Shown here one piece after another: positions 36,329 to 44,790 of a DNA stretch of 64,000 nt (position 1 is its first letter; every line of letters starts with the position of its first letter). The notes under the pieces are model-generated. The model was not told where the DNA came from. It did not search any database and worked only from the letters and a program-made list of their open reading frames with translations. The position numbers and the translations under genes are program-made. The stretch comes from Bacteroidales bacterium (GTDB taxonomy: Bacteria > Bacteroidota > Bacteroidia > Bacteroidales > Muribaculaceae). The DNA lies in contig QAMW01000019.1 of assembly GCA_003150235.1 (NCBI GenBank), positions 9,840-73,839 of the forward strand, given 5' to 3'.

Positions 36329-36910
36329 GTGAAAATTCTTATCATAGACTATAAACCCGGAAAAGGGCTCGCCGATATATACACTGCTGCAACAGCCTCC
36401 GGTCACCAAGTAATAGTGGCAGCCGCAGAAGACAGTACCGATACACGCCTACATACAGATATCCACATAGGCAATAGTATCGACAGGGCTATGCATCGGT
36501 TTATCGGGTATCTGAGTGACTCCTACAATCTTCATTCCACACGTCCGACCTCTACACTCCTAAACCGTATAGTCACCATTAACCCTGACATCATACATAT
36601 ATATAATGTAGAGGAACCTTACCTCAACTTACCATTGCTCGCCTATGTGCTGACCCAATATAAAATACCGACCCTCATCACACTCGGCAACCCTGACAAC
36701 ATATACCGTAACAAAAGGGCACTCATCAAAAGAATATCACATAACAGTAATATATTTACCGGCACATTTGCCTCATGGGACCTGTTGCATCTAGCATTTA
36801 GAGAAAAAATTTGCGCCGGCCACGAAATCGCAGCCTTTCATCCGGGTTATTATATCGACCCCGTAAATCCGGCTTCCTCCTACTGCCAGATTTATGAAGC
36901 CATGGGATAA
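36329..36910 (+). CDS. Half-length glycosyltransferase-like protein
   Basis: 193 residues starting at GTG with ILIIDYKPGKGLADIYTAA, an N-terminal Rossmann strand and a glycine turn as in GT4 acceptor domains. NPDIIHIYNVEEPYLNLPLL resembles the PDxVHxHN-type strand of GT4 enzymes. The C-terminal donor-binding domain with E-x7-E is absent, and nothing of it is seen downstream, so this is either a truncated enzyme or a stand-alone subunit. I do not recognise an exact family. Confidence 0.55.
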   Translation: MKILIIDYKPGKGLADIYTAATASGHQVIVAAAEDSTDTRLHTDIHIGNSIDRAMHRFIGYLSDSYNLHSTRPTSTLLNRIVTINPDIIHIYNVEEPYLNLPLLAYVLTQYKIPTLITLGNPDNIYRNKRALIKRISHNSNIFTGTFASWDLLHLAFREKICAGHEIAAFHPGYYIDPVNPASSYCQIYEAMG

Positions 36911-36932
36911 TCTCTGCCGAATAAGTGCAAAC

Positions 36933-37118
36933 AAAAAAGCCACTCTCCCGAGTGGCTTTATTCGTTTTGGCTTTCCGCCAATAATCAACCTAAAACATTA
37001 ATTAATCAAAAACACTTTTCATCATTGTATAAACTAACTATCCTAATTCTTCACATCAAAAATACTAACCCTTTTTTATAACTTTTCAAATCTTAGACTG
37101 AGTAATTTATTTTACACG
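36933..37118 (-). ncRNA. Candidate small RNA, minus strand
   Basis: A TATCTTTG box (complement of 37122-37129; a weak TTG 16 bases upstream) and a terminator reading GCCACTC-GGGA-GAGTGGC then six T on the minus strand delimit about 180 bases with only trivial open frames. The T-run is better on this strand than on the plus strand. Confidence 0.4.
36936..36959. terminator. Bidirectional terminator
   Basis: AAAGCCACTC / GAGTGGCTTT perfect 10-bp stem with TCCC loop. Serves the plus-strand gene ending at 36910 and, with a T6 run, a minus-strand transcript. Confidence 0.85.
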
Positions 37119-37299
37119 TTGCAAAGATATATCAAGAATCAACACCAACCTATATTATCACAATCCGATATAAAATGTAATAAGTTTATGCATTTTATAT
37201 ATTACTAATATACTGCTCATTACCATCATATCCATAAATAATCTACATAATGTATTTTTAGTCAAAAAATATTACTTTTTATGAATTTTGATAATTTTT

Positions 37300-37666
37300 A
37301 CCCTATCTAACCATTGCGGTGCCAATGGGAAAATCGTCTTCTCTAAGCGAATCTCATGCATCCAATCACAAGAAGCGGGGGCGGCATCCTCACGATGTCA
37401 CCCCCGAATTTCCTGTATCACAGGCGTTCAACCTTTACTAACTAACATCAATCTTTTTCTACTCAAAAACAATACCTATTGATCTACTCTTTCAAAATAT
37501 ATATGTCATTTCTACTATATCAAAAACACCATTCGCCTTTTTTACTTAATTACGGGAGTCGGTTCTACATCTGAGACTACCCGCAAACACTACACAACGT
37601 ATGATCTACTGTAACAACAATCAGTAATCATTGCGCAAAGATAATCAAAGAAACGACGGCATGTCA
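37300..37666 (-). ncRNA. Candidate structured non-coding transcript, minus strand
   Basis: TTG (complement of 37664-37666), 21 bases, TATCTTTG (complement of 37635-37642) forms a good promoter reading leftward into gene-free DNA. Downstream on that strand lie GGGTAGTC ... GACTCCC, a 12-bp near-perfect hairpin with GGGGG/CCCCC base (37376-37405) and CCATTG-6-CAATGG (37315-37332). The 3' end is not defined. Confidence 0.4.
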
Positions 37667-37784
37667 ACCTAATCATAGGCCGATATAAATACATTCAAAA
37701 ACTATAGGAAGACAAATCGCTGGTAATGAGGAGCAGTAGCAACCTCACGCCACAATATCATATAAGGTATTTCAAAGGTGCCGT

Positions 37785-39377
37785 TTATTCGACACCACCT
37801 ATATTGAGTATATCCCGTTCAAAAGTATCCCTGTTTTTCGCCCTACTCTTCAGACGGTTGCGATAAGTGTACACCGTATTCAATGAAAGTCCGAGGAAAC
37901 GAGCCATCTGAGCACTGTCCTCGAGTCCCAGACGCATAAAAGCAAGGATACGCAACTCCGGCGTAAGTTTTTTTGAATCAGCAAGTACAAATTTCTTATC
38001 ATCCAGCAACAGACGGTTGACATCAGAGATAAAATCAGGATAAATATTTATAAAGGCATTGTCAAACACGTCATAAAAAAGTTTGCTTTGCTCCTCTATG
38101 AAACGCCCCGACTTGACCATCCCGTACAGGTCTTCAATCTGTCCTGCGGTAATTTTACGACTAACGGTACGGTTAAACTCTTCAAGTTTATCCATATAGA
38201 CAGAGCATAGCGACAGAAATTCAGCGATATAGGTTTCTTTCACGGCATTAGCCTTTGCAAGTTTCGCCCTCAGGTCGCTCAGGCGTTTCAAGTCGCGTGT
38301 CTTGTTACGCATAATCATGAATACAAGAAAGCATATCAGCAGCAGACAGTCCAACACCGCCCACAGGATATGAGTGTATCTCTGCTGCTGAAGGCGATAG
38401 GCGCCCTCCACCATCGGGAAAGTACCGGCAACGTGCATGCTCCTGATTAAAGCCCCGCTCCTCGCTATATCTTCTTGCGACAGGAAAAGATAGTTATAGG
38501 CCCGTTTGACATCTCCGCGCTCGTACAGTCCGGCGCTAATCTGCCTTAACGCCTCCCCATCGGTATAAGCATTGTTAACATCAAAATGAGCATTAAGAGT
38601 CATAAAATAAAGCCATAGTTCCATACGCCCGCGTCCAAACTGTGCAATCGACAAATTACCTGCCGCATCACCGAAATGAGCGTTATCCATATTAATAGTT
38701 TCCAGATAATCGCTCAAAGTAGCCATTGCGAGTGACAGTTGGTCAGCACCCAGATAGTGACATCCAAGGTAAAGGCGATACTCCTGAGAGTCCTGAGGCG
38801 TCAGGGATAGCAATGAGTCATTATATGCCGCATACTTTTTAAAATAATCGGTATTCAACGCGTGTGGAGAATACAACGAAGTGATACACAGGAAGGCACT
38901 CCTTGCATTCCTGAAAAATGTACGCTTAAGGTCTTCATCCAGCTCCATTTTGTCAACTGAATCAATTCTGACAATCGCCTCATGCACATAGCCGCGCAAA
39001 GGCATTATGTCAATCTGGTTTAAATAGAACCTCATCGCCTTGACCGAATCTCCGTTTTCACCGGCAAGCTGTATTGCACGTTCCGAATAATACCATGCCG
39101 AATCAACCTGCAGATGGCGATATGACTGCATCATCTGCTCCAGCAGCACAATCTCGTCATCATAACGCAACCCGGGAGACGAAAGCTCACTGCGCAAGGA
39201 ATCAATCCGATGATGTGCTTCATCAAACTTTTCCTGCCGGTGTTCCAAAGCCTTGTCAAGAGACTTCAAGGCACGGTCAAGCGACGGAGCAAAATGAGGT
39301 CCGGCGAAACATGAAGAGGCGGTTATATATATCAACATCACCAATATGGCGCGCATAAAATTTAAATGGTATTGCAT
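37785..39377 (-). CDS. DUF6377 membrane TPR-HTH regulator
   Basis: 530 residues (or 523 from ATG 39356, which gives the cleaner signal peptide MRAILVMLIYITASSCFAG). Extracytoplasmic TPR-like helices span ~25-320, one transmembrane helix ~335-360 (ILWAVLDCLLLICFLVFMIM), a coiled coil, and a C-terminal region with LTPELRILAFMRLGLEDSAQMARFLGLSLNTVYTYRNRLKSRA, a LuxR-like helix-turn-helix. This is the DUF6377 family of Bacteroidetes. It would sense something at the envelope and bind DNA at the membrane. Targets unknown. It is the second such protein in the window. Confidence 0.85.
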   Translation of the reverse strand: MQYHLNFMRAILVMLIYITASSCFAGPHFAPSLDRALKSLDKALEHRQEKFDEAHHRIDSLRSELSSPGLRYDDEIVLLEQMMQSYRHLQVDSAWYYSERAIQLAGENGDSVKAMRFYLNQIDIMPLRGYVHEAIVRIDSVDKMELDEDLKRTFFRNARSAFLCITSLYSPHALNTDYFKKYAAYNDSLLSLTPQDSQEYRLYLGCHYLGADQLSLAMATLSDYLETINMDNAHFGDAAGNLSIAQFGRGRMELWLYFMTLNAHFDVNNAYTDGEALRQISAGLYERGDVKRAYNYLFLSQEDIARSGALIRSMHVAGTFPMVEGAYRLQQQRYTHILWAVLDCLLLICFLVFMIMRNKTRDLKRLSDLRAKLAKANAVKETYIAEFLSLCSVYMDKLEEFNRTVSRKITAGQIEDLYGMVKSGRFIEEQSKLFYDVFDNAFINIYPDFISDVNRLLLDDKKFVLADSKKLTPELRILAFMRLGLEDSAQMARFLGLSLNTVYTYRNRLKSRAKNRDTFERDILNIGGVE

Positions 39378-39419
39378 CAGGCTTTTGATAATAAATTGGT
39401 ATTATGTATCCTTATATTA

Positions 39420-39427
39420 CAAAGATA
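39420..39427 (-). promoter_or_regulatory. Promoter box of the DUF6377 regulator
   Basis: CAAAGATA on the plus strand, TATCTTTG on the minus strand, about 45-65 bases before the candidate ATGs. Confidence 0.5.
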
Positions 39428-39542
39428 GGATAAAATATTTAAACGCCATGAGTATTTAACACTTTTTCGCACATATAAAATCAATAATACCAAGCGCAAT
39501 GCCTAACTTAGCCGGATATGGAAAAGCGGCAAGTAAACATAC

Positions 39543-39576
39543 AAAAACGGCCGCTTCTCACGAAGTGGCCATTTTT
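39543..39576. terminator. Bidirectional terminator-like hairpin in a divergent gap
   Basis: GGCCGCTTC (39549-39557) pairs with GAAGTGGCC (39562-39570) with one G-T pair, flanked by A5 and T5 runs, so it could stop transcription both ways. Confidence 0.7.
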
Positions 39577-39928
39577 GTGCCTTTTCTCAAAAAGGCTTTC
39601 AAACCTAACATAAAACACATTTACTATTATGCACTATTTACATTCGTCATTTTGTTGGAAAAACTGACAGAACGATTTATATCGCACTTTCAGCAATACA
39701 AAATTAATCATTTGTTCACAATCCTCACAAAGAATACGATTACGATACAAAAATTTTAGAGAGAAATATAAATTTTAAATACTGATAATCAGCAAATCAA
39801 TGTAATTTTATATAAACCTCAATTTAACTATAATTTGTACGAAATCTGTCAGTGTACTTACGATTTCAAACAAAAAATCCACGCAAGCCATGACAAAATT
39901 CACGCCATCGGGCCTCTATTCACAATGA

Positions 39929-39960
39929 TTTGCTAATTTTAATATTTGGGATTACCTTTG
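39929..39960 (+). promoter_or_regulatory. Promoter of the BASS transporter, apparently leaderless
   Basis: TTTG 39929-39932, 20 bases, TACCTTTG 39953-39960; the ATG is at 39965, at the expected start of transcription. Confidence 0.75.
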
Positions 39961-39964
39961 CAGC

Positions 39965-40885
39965 ATGAAAGCATCAGAATTCAGGCAGCAATTAAAGCCA
40001 TGGATATTACCAATCGCAATGGTTATAGGAATAATATTCCATGACTACATAGGCATGGTGGCATTCTTATCCCCGTGCCTGATCTTCATAATGCTCTTGA
40101 TTACTTTTTGCCGAGTCTCGGCAAATGATTTCAAGATTACAAAATTTATATGGGCTCTTCTCGCAGTTCAGATATTCGGAGCTATCGCCGCCTATCTCGC
40201 GATATACCCGTTCAGCCCCGACATAGCCCAAGGCGCGTTTATCTGCATATTCTGCCCGACGGCAACCGCTGCGCCCGTAATCACCGGAATGCTCGGCGGA
40301 TCGGTACCTCGCCTTGTGACCTACTCTATTTTTAGCAATGTAGCGGTAGCCCTCCTTGCTCCGGCATTATTCACACTCATGGGGACAGGTGGCGACATCC
40401 GGTTTCTTGACTCGGTGATGACGATATGCACCAAGGTATTTCCGCTGATACTCGCTCCCCTGGCTCTTGCCCTGCTGTTCCAGGCATTTGCACCCCGCGT
40501 CCACCACGAGATAGCCAACCGCCAGTCTCTGTCATTCTACATCTGGGCGGTAGCATTGATTATAGTGGTAGGAAATGCTGTAAGCTTTATAATGAAGGAA
40601 CCCGCCGACAGGATTCCTGAAATGCTGCTGATAGCGTTTGCCGCCCTTATTGCATGCTGTCTGCAATTCTTAATCGGCAGGAAAATAGGAGCGCGGCTCG
40701 GCGATAAAATTTCCGGAGCGCAAGGCCTGGGACAAAAGAACACCGTGCTTGCGATATGGATGGCACTTACATATCTCAACCCCATAGCGTCAGTAGGACC
40801 GGCAGCTTACGTGGCTTGGCAGAACACCATCAACTCACTTCAACTGTTTTACAAGACAAAACGAGACAAAAAACAATCGCATTAA
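39965..40885 (+). CDS. Bile acid:sodium symporter (BASS) family transporter
   Basis: 306-residue inner-membrane protein with nine or ten hydrophobic helices. CPTATAAPVITGMLGG and the late GLGQKNTVLAIWMALTYLNP are the crossing-helix motifs of BASS/SBF carriers. Transport of an organic anion with sodium is expected; the family covers bile acids, pantothenate and keto acids, so the substrate is open. A bile-related function is attractive in a gut organism but is inference. The Crp/Fnr regulator follows after 72 bases and may respond to the same cue. Confidence 0.82.
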   Translation: MKASEFRQQLKPWILPIAMVIGIIFHDYIGMVAFLSPCLIFIMLLITFCRVSANDFKITKFIWALLAVQIFGAIAAYLAIYPFSPDIAQGAFICIFCPTATAAPVITGMLGGSVPRLVTYSIFSNVAVALLAPALFTLMGTGGDIRFLDSVMTICTKVFPLILAPLALALLFQAFAPRVHHEIANRQSLSFYIWAVALIIVVGNAVSFIMKEPADRIPEMLLIAFAALIACCLQFLIGRKIGARLGDKISGAQGLGQKNTVLAIWMALTYLNPIASVGPAAYVAWQNTINSLQLFYKTKRDKKQSH

Positions 40886-40957
40886 CCGTTGTTTAGTTAA
40901 TTTTCAAAACTTTTATTAAACAGCAGTGTTACTATTATACAATATAATACCAAAGTC

Positions 40958-41644
40958 ATGAACAGCATGTATGAAATATTGATGGAACTTCCGCTATTCA
41001 AGGGAGTAAGCCGCTACAAACTATCGGAAATCGTCGGCACGACTAAATTTCACTTTTTGAAATATCTCGCCGATGAAACCGTAGTGAACGCCGGTGACCC
41101 ATGTACCCATATAGTGTTCATCATTTCCGGCAAACTGAGAGTGACCATCGCCAACTCCAACAACCGGTTCAAGGTATCCCAGACTCTTGAAGCGCCCAAT
41201 GTGCTGTCACCTGAATTTCTGTTCGGCAGGGCACCGTTCTATCCCTGCTCAGCAGTGGCTCTTGAGCCGACAAGCATACTGCAGATATCAAAAGCCGATT
41301 ATACCAAGATACTCAACGCCGATGAAATATTCCTTTTCAATTTCTTGAATATTCTGTCGCGCAATGCACAAAAAGCCGTCGACGGCATCCTTGCCATCAC
41401 GACAGGCAGCCTCGAAGAGCGTATCGCGTTCTGGATAATCTCGCTGACCCAGCCCGGTGGCACCGACATCGCCCTCACATGCAAGCAACGCGACCTATAT
41501 TCACTATTCGGTGTACAACGCACATCATTCATCGCCACACTCGATTCTTTAAAAGAGCGCGGAATAATCGAGTATGACGCCAACGAGATACGCATCAACT
41601 CAAGAAAGGCGTTACTCGACATCCTCCACACGACAGCCGACTGA
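40958..41644 (+). CDS. Crp/Fnr family transcriptional regulator
   Basis: 228 residues: an N-terminal cyclic-nucleotide-binding fold (residues ~10-130, with DPCTHIVFIISGKLRVTI) and a C-terminal winged helix (~150-220, CKQRDLYSLFGVQRTSFIATLDSLKERGIIEY). No Fnr-type N-terminal cysteine cluster, so not an Fe-S oxygen sensor. Effector unknown. Its stop is only 12 bases from the converging miaB stop. Confidence 0.88.
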   Translation: MNSMYEILMELPLFKGVSRYKLSEIVGTTKFHFLKYLADETVVNAGDPCTHIVFIISGKLRVTIANSNNRFKVSQTLEAPNVLSPEFLFGRAPFYPCSAVALEPTSILQISKADYTKILNADEIFLFNFLNILSRNAQKAVDGILAITTGSLEERIAFWIISLTQPGGTDIALTCKQRDLYSLFGVQRTSFIATLDSLKERGIIEYDANEIRINSRKALLDILHTTAD

Positions 41645-41656
41645 TTACCGCCGGAT

Positions 41657-43012
41657 TCAGTCAGCAATCTCGCAGATTAGTGTCGCCGAAGAAGAGCCGG
41701 TGACGCGTACACGCGCCATGTCGCCAATCTTGAATGAGCCCCGTGGAAACACACAGGTCTTGTTTTGTTGGTTTCTTCCCACCATCTGCTCCTTTGAGCG
41801 CTTAGACACCCCCTCGACAAGCACATCGAAAACTTTCCCGACATCTCTCCGGTTGGATTCAGCCGACAATTCATTCTGAAGTGCAATCATGCGGTTCAAC
41901 CGGTCAATCTTCACATCTTCCGGCACATTGTCAGGCATTGTGCGCGCGGCAAGAGTACCCGGACGTTCAGAATATTTAAACATAAATGCAGAGTCAAACT
42001 CCACTTCACGCATAAGGCTGAGCGTCTCTTCGAAATCAGCTTCCGTCTCACCATGAAATCCGGTAAACATGTCGGTAGAAATGCCACAATCGGGTATCGC
42101 CCGTCGTATGGCGGCAATGCGGTCAAGATACCATTCGCGGGTATATTTACGATTCATTGCCTTAAGCACTGCATCAGAGCCGGACTGCACCGGCAGATGT
42201 ATATGATTGCATATATTGTCGTGAGCCGTAATGGTAGCGATTATGTCATCGCTCATATCCTTAGGATGACTTGTAGTGAAACGCACACGCATATCGGGAG
42301 CCGCTTCCGCCACCATCGCAAGCAGCCGCGCAAAGTCTACCCTCTCTCCATCGGGAGCTATATAATTATATGAGTTTACATTCTGCCCGAGCAGAGTCAC
42401 CTCCTTAAATCCACGTTCCCTGAGGTCGGCAAGTTCACGCAGGATGCTTTCCGCCTCCCTGCTGCGTTCACGCCCCCTGGTATACGGCACGATACAGTAA
42501 GAACAGAAATTATTACACCCGCGCATGATGCTTATAAATCCCGACACTCGGTTGCCGGTTATTTTCATCGGTATGATATCCCGGTAAGTCTCCGTGGTTG
42601 ACAGTTCCACGTTGATAGCTTTTTCTCCCGCCTCCACCGCACCGATTAGAGCCGGCAAATCCAGATAAGAGTCAGGACCCGCAACCAGGTCTACACCGTA
42701 GTTGGTGATAAGATCATCTTTTACGCGCTCAGCCATACAGCCTATCACCCCTACGATAAGAGCGCCGTGACGCTTGCGCCGGAGCGACGCGAGATATTGC
42801 AGGCGCGAGTGAATCTTCTGCTCCGCGTTGTCACGTATCGAACAGGTGTTAAGCAACACCGCGTCAGCATCCTCAATGTCATCAGTCATGTCATATCCGG
42901 CAGTTGCCATCACGGCTGCCACCACCTCGCTGTCTGCCACATTCATCTGACACCCGTAAGTCTCTATATACAGCCGTCCGGTCAGGGCGGCATCATTTAT
43001 CTTATCAGTCAT
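41657..43012 (-). CDS. miaB: tRNA-2-methylthio-N6-dimethylallyladenosine synthase
   Basis: Radical SAM methylthiotransferase that modifies A37 of tRNAs. The N-terminal UPF0004 domain has its three cluster cysteines (TYGCQMN, LNTCSI, IGCMAE). The radical SAM motif CNNFCSYC (CxxxCxxC) is central, and the C-terminal TRAM domain ends the protein. The frame opens at 43036; ATG 43012 (MTDKINDAAL) is preferred because a TTAATTTG promoter-like box overlaps the upper start. Full length. Confidence 0.94.
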   Translation of the reverse strand: MTDKINDAALTGRLYIETYGCQMNVADSEVVAAVMATAGYDMTDDIEDADAVLLNTCSIRDNAEQKIHSRLQYLASLRRKRHGALIVGVIGCMAERVKDDLITNYGVDLVAGPDSYLDLPALIGAVEAGEKAINVELSTTETYRDIIPMKITGNRVSGFISIMRGCNNFCSYCIVPYTRGRERSREAESILRELADLRERGFKEVTLLGQNVNSYNYIAPDGERVDFARLLAMVAEAAPDMRVRFTTSHPKDMSDDIIATITAHDNICNHIHLPVQSGSDAVLKAMNRKYTREWYLDRIAAIRRAIPDCGISTDMFTGFHGETEADFEETLSLMREVEFDSAFMFKYSERPGTLAARTMPDNVPEDVKIDRLNRMIALQNELSAESNRRDVGKVFDVLVEGVSKRSKEQMVGRNQQNKTCVFPRGSFKIGDMARVRVTGSSSATLICEIAD

Positions 43013-43062
43013 ATTTCTTTGATATTTACTCATCAAATTAACTCAACCGCAGGTTGAAAAAT

Positions 43063-43093
43063 TTTGATTGTTGCGCAGTTTTATTTACTTTTG
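43063..43093 (+). promoter_or_regulatory. Promoter of the CoA-transferase gene
   Basis: TTTG 43063-43066, 19 bases, TACTTTTG 43086-43093: an ideal Bacteroidetes promoter. The leader is about 50 bases. Confidence 0.8.
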
Positions 43094-43149
43094 TGCAAAA
43101 TTACGAATTTTTCTTCAAAACGACTTTATAACGAAACATTATCACGACA

Positions 43150-44643
43150 ATGGCATTCCCGATCCTTACAGCTCAAGAGGCAGCCGACATCATCAAAAAC
43201 GGTGACAATCTCGGCATCTCTGGATTTACCGCTGCCGGTACTCCGAAAGTAGTAACCGAGGCTTTGGCTCAAAAAGCAGAAAAAGAGCATGCCGAAGGCA
43301 GGCCTTTTAAAGTGAATATATTTTCAGGTGCTTCGACCAACGACCATATTGACGGAGCACTTGCCCGTGCCAACGCCATTGACAAGCGCACCCCGTATCA
43401 GAGTTCACCCGATCTCCGCAAACGCATCAACGCCCATGAGGCAAACTATTTTGACCTCCATCTTTCTGAGCTTGCCCAGAAGCTGCGTTACGGGACATTC
43501 GGTGACATTGACGTGGCAATAATCGAGGCTGCCCGTGTTAGCGACAACGGAGAGATATTGCTCGGCACCGGTGTAGGCATGAGCCCGACAGTCGCCAAGA
43601 TGGCAAAAAAAATCATCATCGAGCTTAATGAAGCAATTCCGGAGTCGGTAGAAGGGCTTCATGACCTGTATCTCCCCCTGGATCCCCCTTACCGCCGCGA
43701 GATACCCATCTACAAACCGAGCGACCGTATCGGCGAAACCCTGCTTAAAGTCGACCCGTCAAAAATCGTCGGAATTGTCCGCACCAATAGCAAAGACGGC
43801 GTTCACGGATTCTCCCCGCTTGATTCCGTAACCGAACAGATAGGCGCCAATGTGTGCAATTTCCTCATCAACGAATTGCGTCGCGGCGCTATCCCCTCTA
43901 CATTCCTGCCGCTTCAGAGCGGAGTGGGAAATGTGGCAAACGCAGTATTGTTCGGGCTTGGCGACTCCCCAGAAATCCCCGCATTCGAGATGTACACCGA
44001 AGTTATCCAGGACGCAGTGGTTGACCTGATGGAACATGGGAAATGTAAATTCGCATCAACCTGCTCGATGACATTCTCCGATGCAAAAATGGATGAAGTA
44101 TTCAGCAACATAGATTTCTTCCGTGACAAAATACTAATACGCCCCGGAGAAATCTCCAACAGCCCGGAAATCGTTCGCCGACTCGGTGTGATTACAATGA
44201 ACACCGCTCTCGAGGCTGACATATTCGGCAATATCAACTCGACCCACGTCACCGGCACGAAGATGATGAACGGCATCGGCGGTTCCGGCGATTTCACCCG
44301 CAACGCCTACATCTCAATATTCAGCTGCCCGTCGGTGGCAAAAGGCGGTCTCATCTCAACAATCGTGCCGATGGTGTCGCACCTCGACCACAGCGAACAC
44401 TCTGTCGATGTGCTCATAACCGATCAAGGCATCGCCGACCTCCGAGGCAAGTCGCCTATCCAAAAGGCACAGACAGTCATTGAAAACTGTGTCAATCCCG
44501 AATATAAGGAACTTCTTTGGGATTACCTGCGCATGACGAAGGGAGGTCACACACCCCACTCGCTCAATGCCGCGCTCGCTTTCCATACCACATTTGCTGC
44601 CGAAGGTGATATGAGAAAGACCGATTGGGCAAAATTTGCATAA
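43150..44643 (+). CDS. Acetyl-CoA hydrolase/transferase (succinyl-CoA:acetate CoA-transferase)
   Basis: 497-residue class I CoA-transferase. The N-terminal GDNLGISGFTAAGTPK and the catalytic-glutamate segment EMYTEVIQD (Glu284 is the likely nucleophile; Glu280 less so) match the Cat1/AarC group. In propionate- and succinate-forming Bacteroidales this enzyme exchanges CoA between succinate and acetate. It has its own strong promoter and terminator, consistent with high expression of a central fermentation enzyme. Confidence 0.9.
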   Translation: MAFPILTAQEAADIIKNGDNLGISGFTAAGTPKVVTEALAQKAEKEHAEGRPFKVNIFSGASTNDHIDGALARANAIDKRTPYQSSPDLRKRINAHEANYFDLHLSELAQKLRYGTFGDIDVAIIEAARVSDNGEILLGTGVGMSPTVAKMAKKIIIELNEAIPESVEGLHDLYLPLDPPYRREIPIYKPSDRIGETLLKVDPSKIVGIVRTNSKDGVHGFSPLDSVTEQIGANVCNFLINELRRGAIPSTFLPLQSGVGNVANAVLFGLGDSPEIPAFEMYTEVIQDAVVDLMEHGKCKFASTCSMTFSDAKMDEVFSNIDFFRDKILIRPGEISNSPEIVRRLGVITMNTALEADIFGNINSTHVTGTKMMNGIGGSGDFTRNAYISIFSCPSVAKGGLISTIVPMVSHLDHSEHSVDVLITDQGIADLRGKSPIQKAQTVIENCVNPEYKELLWDYLRMTKGGHTPHSLNAALAFHTTFAAEGDMRKTDWAKFA

Positions 44644-44664
44644 TCGACTGATTAATAATACTGT

Positions 44665-44702
44665 AATTGCGACGAAAAGGCATCTGTCATTTCGCCGCAA
44701 TT
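44665..44702 (+). terminator. Terminator after the CoA-transferase
   Basis: AATTGCGACGAAA (44665-44677) pairs with TTTCGCCGCAATT (44690-44702) with one mismatch; ATTTTTTA follows. Confidence 0.87.
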
Positions 44703-44721
44703 ATTTTTTATAGCCAAACTC

Positions 44722-44752
44722 TTGACAAGCGGGCTTTTATGTTGTAAATTTG
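44722..44752 (+). promoter_or_regulatory. Promoter of the ftsX operon
   Basis: TTG 44722-44724, 20 bases, TAAATTTG 44745-44752; the ATG is at 44791. Confidence 0.75.
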
Positions 44753-44790
44753 CACGCCATTAGGTAACTATCGCCTCATTGACACCATAT

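Larger units (their letters stand above)
36911..37784. other. 0.87-kb convergent gap, no gene, with minus-strand promoters and hairpins
   Basis: AT-rich, between the converging 36329-36910 gene and the DUF6377 regulator. No credible coding frame. It contains a bidirectional terminator (36936-36959), two minus-strand TATCTTTG boxes (complement at 37122-37129 and 37635-37642), and stable hairpins at 37315-37332 and 37376-37405. Confidence 0.65.
39378..39964. other. 0.59-kb divergent gap with an orphan terminator-like hairpin
   Basis: AT-rich between the DUF6377 regulator (left) and the BASS transporter (right). It holds the promoter boxes of both, a strong hairpin at 39543-39576 and a second small one (GCCTTTT-CTC-AAAAAGGC, about 39579-39597). 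The 86-codon frame at 39499-39759 lacks conserved features and spans these hairpins, so I do not call it. Confidence 0.6.

Noticed and set aside
37300..37410. tmRNA or RNase P RNA
   Set aside because: No TTCGANTCC T-loop/CCA end and no GAGGAAAGTCC-type P RNA core can be found; the hairpins alone do not match either.
39499..39759. 86-codon plus-strand frame
   Set aside because: It spans two terminator-like hairpins, has no ribosome site, no recognisable domain and low-complexity AT-rich codons.
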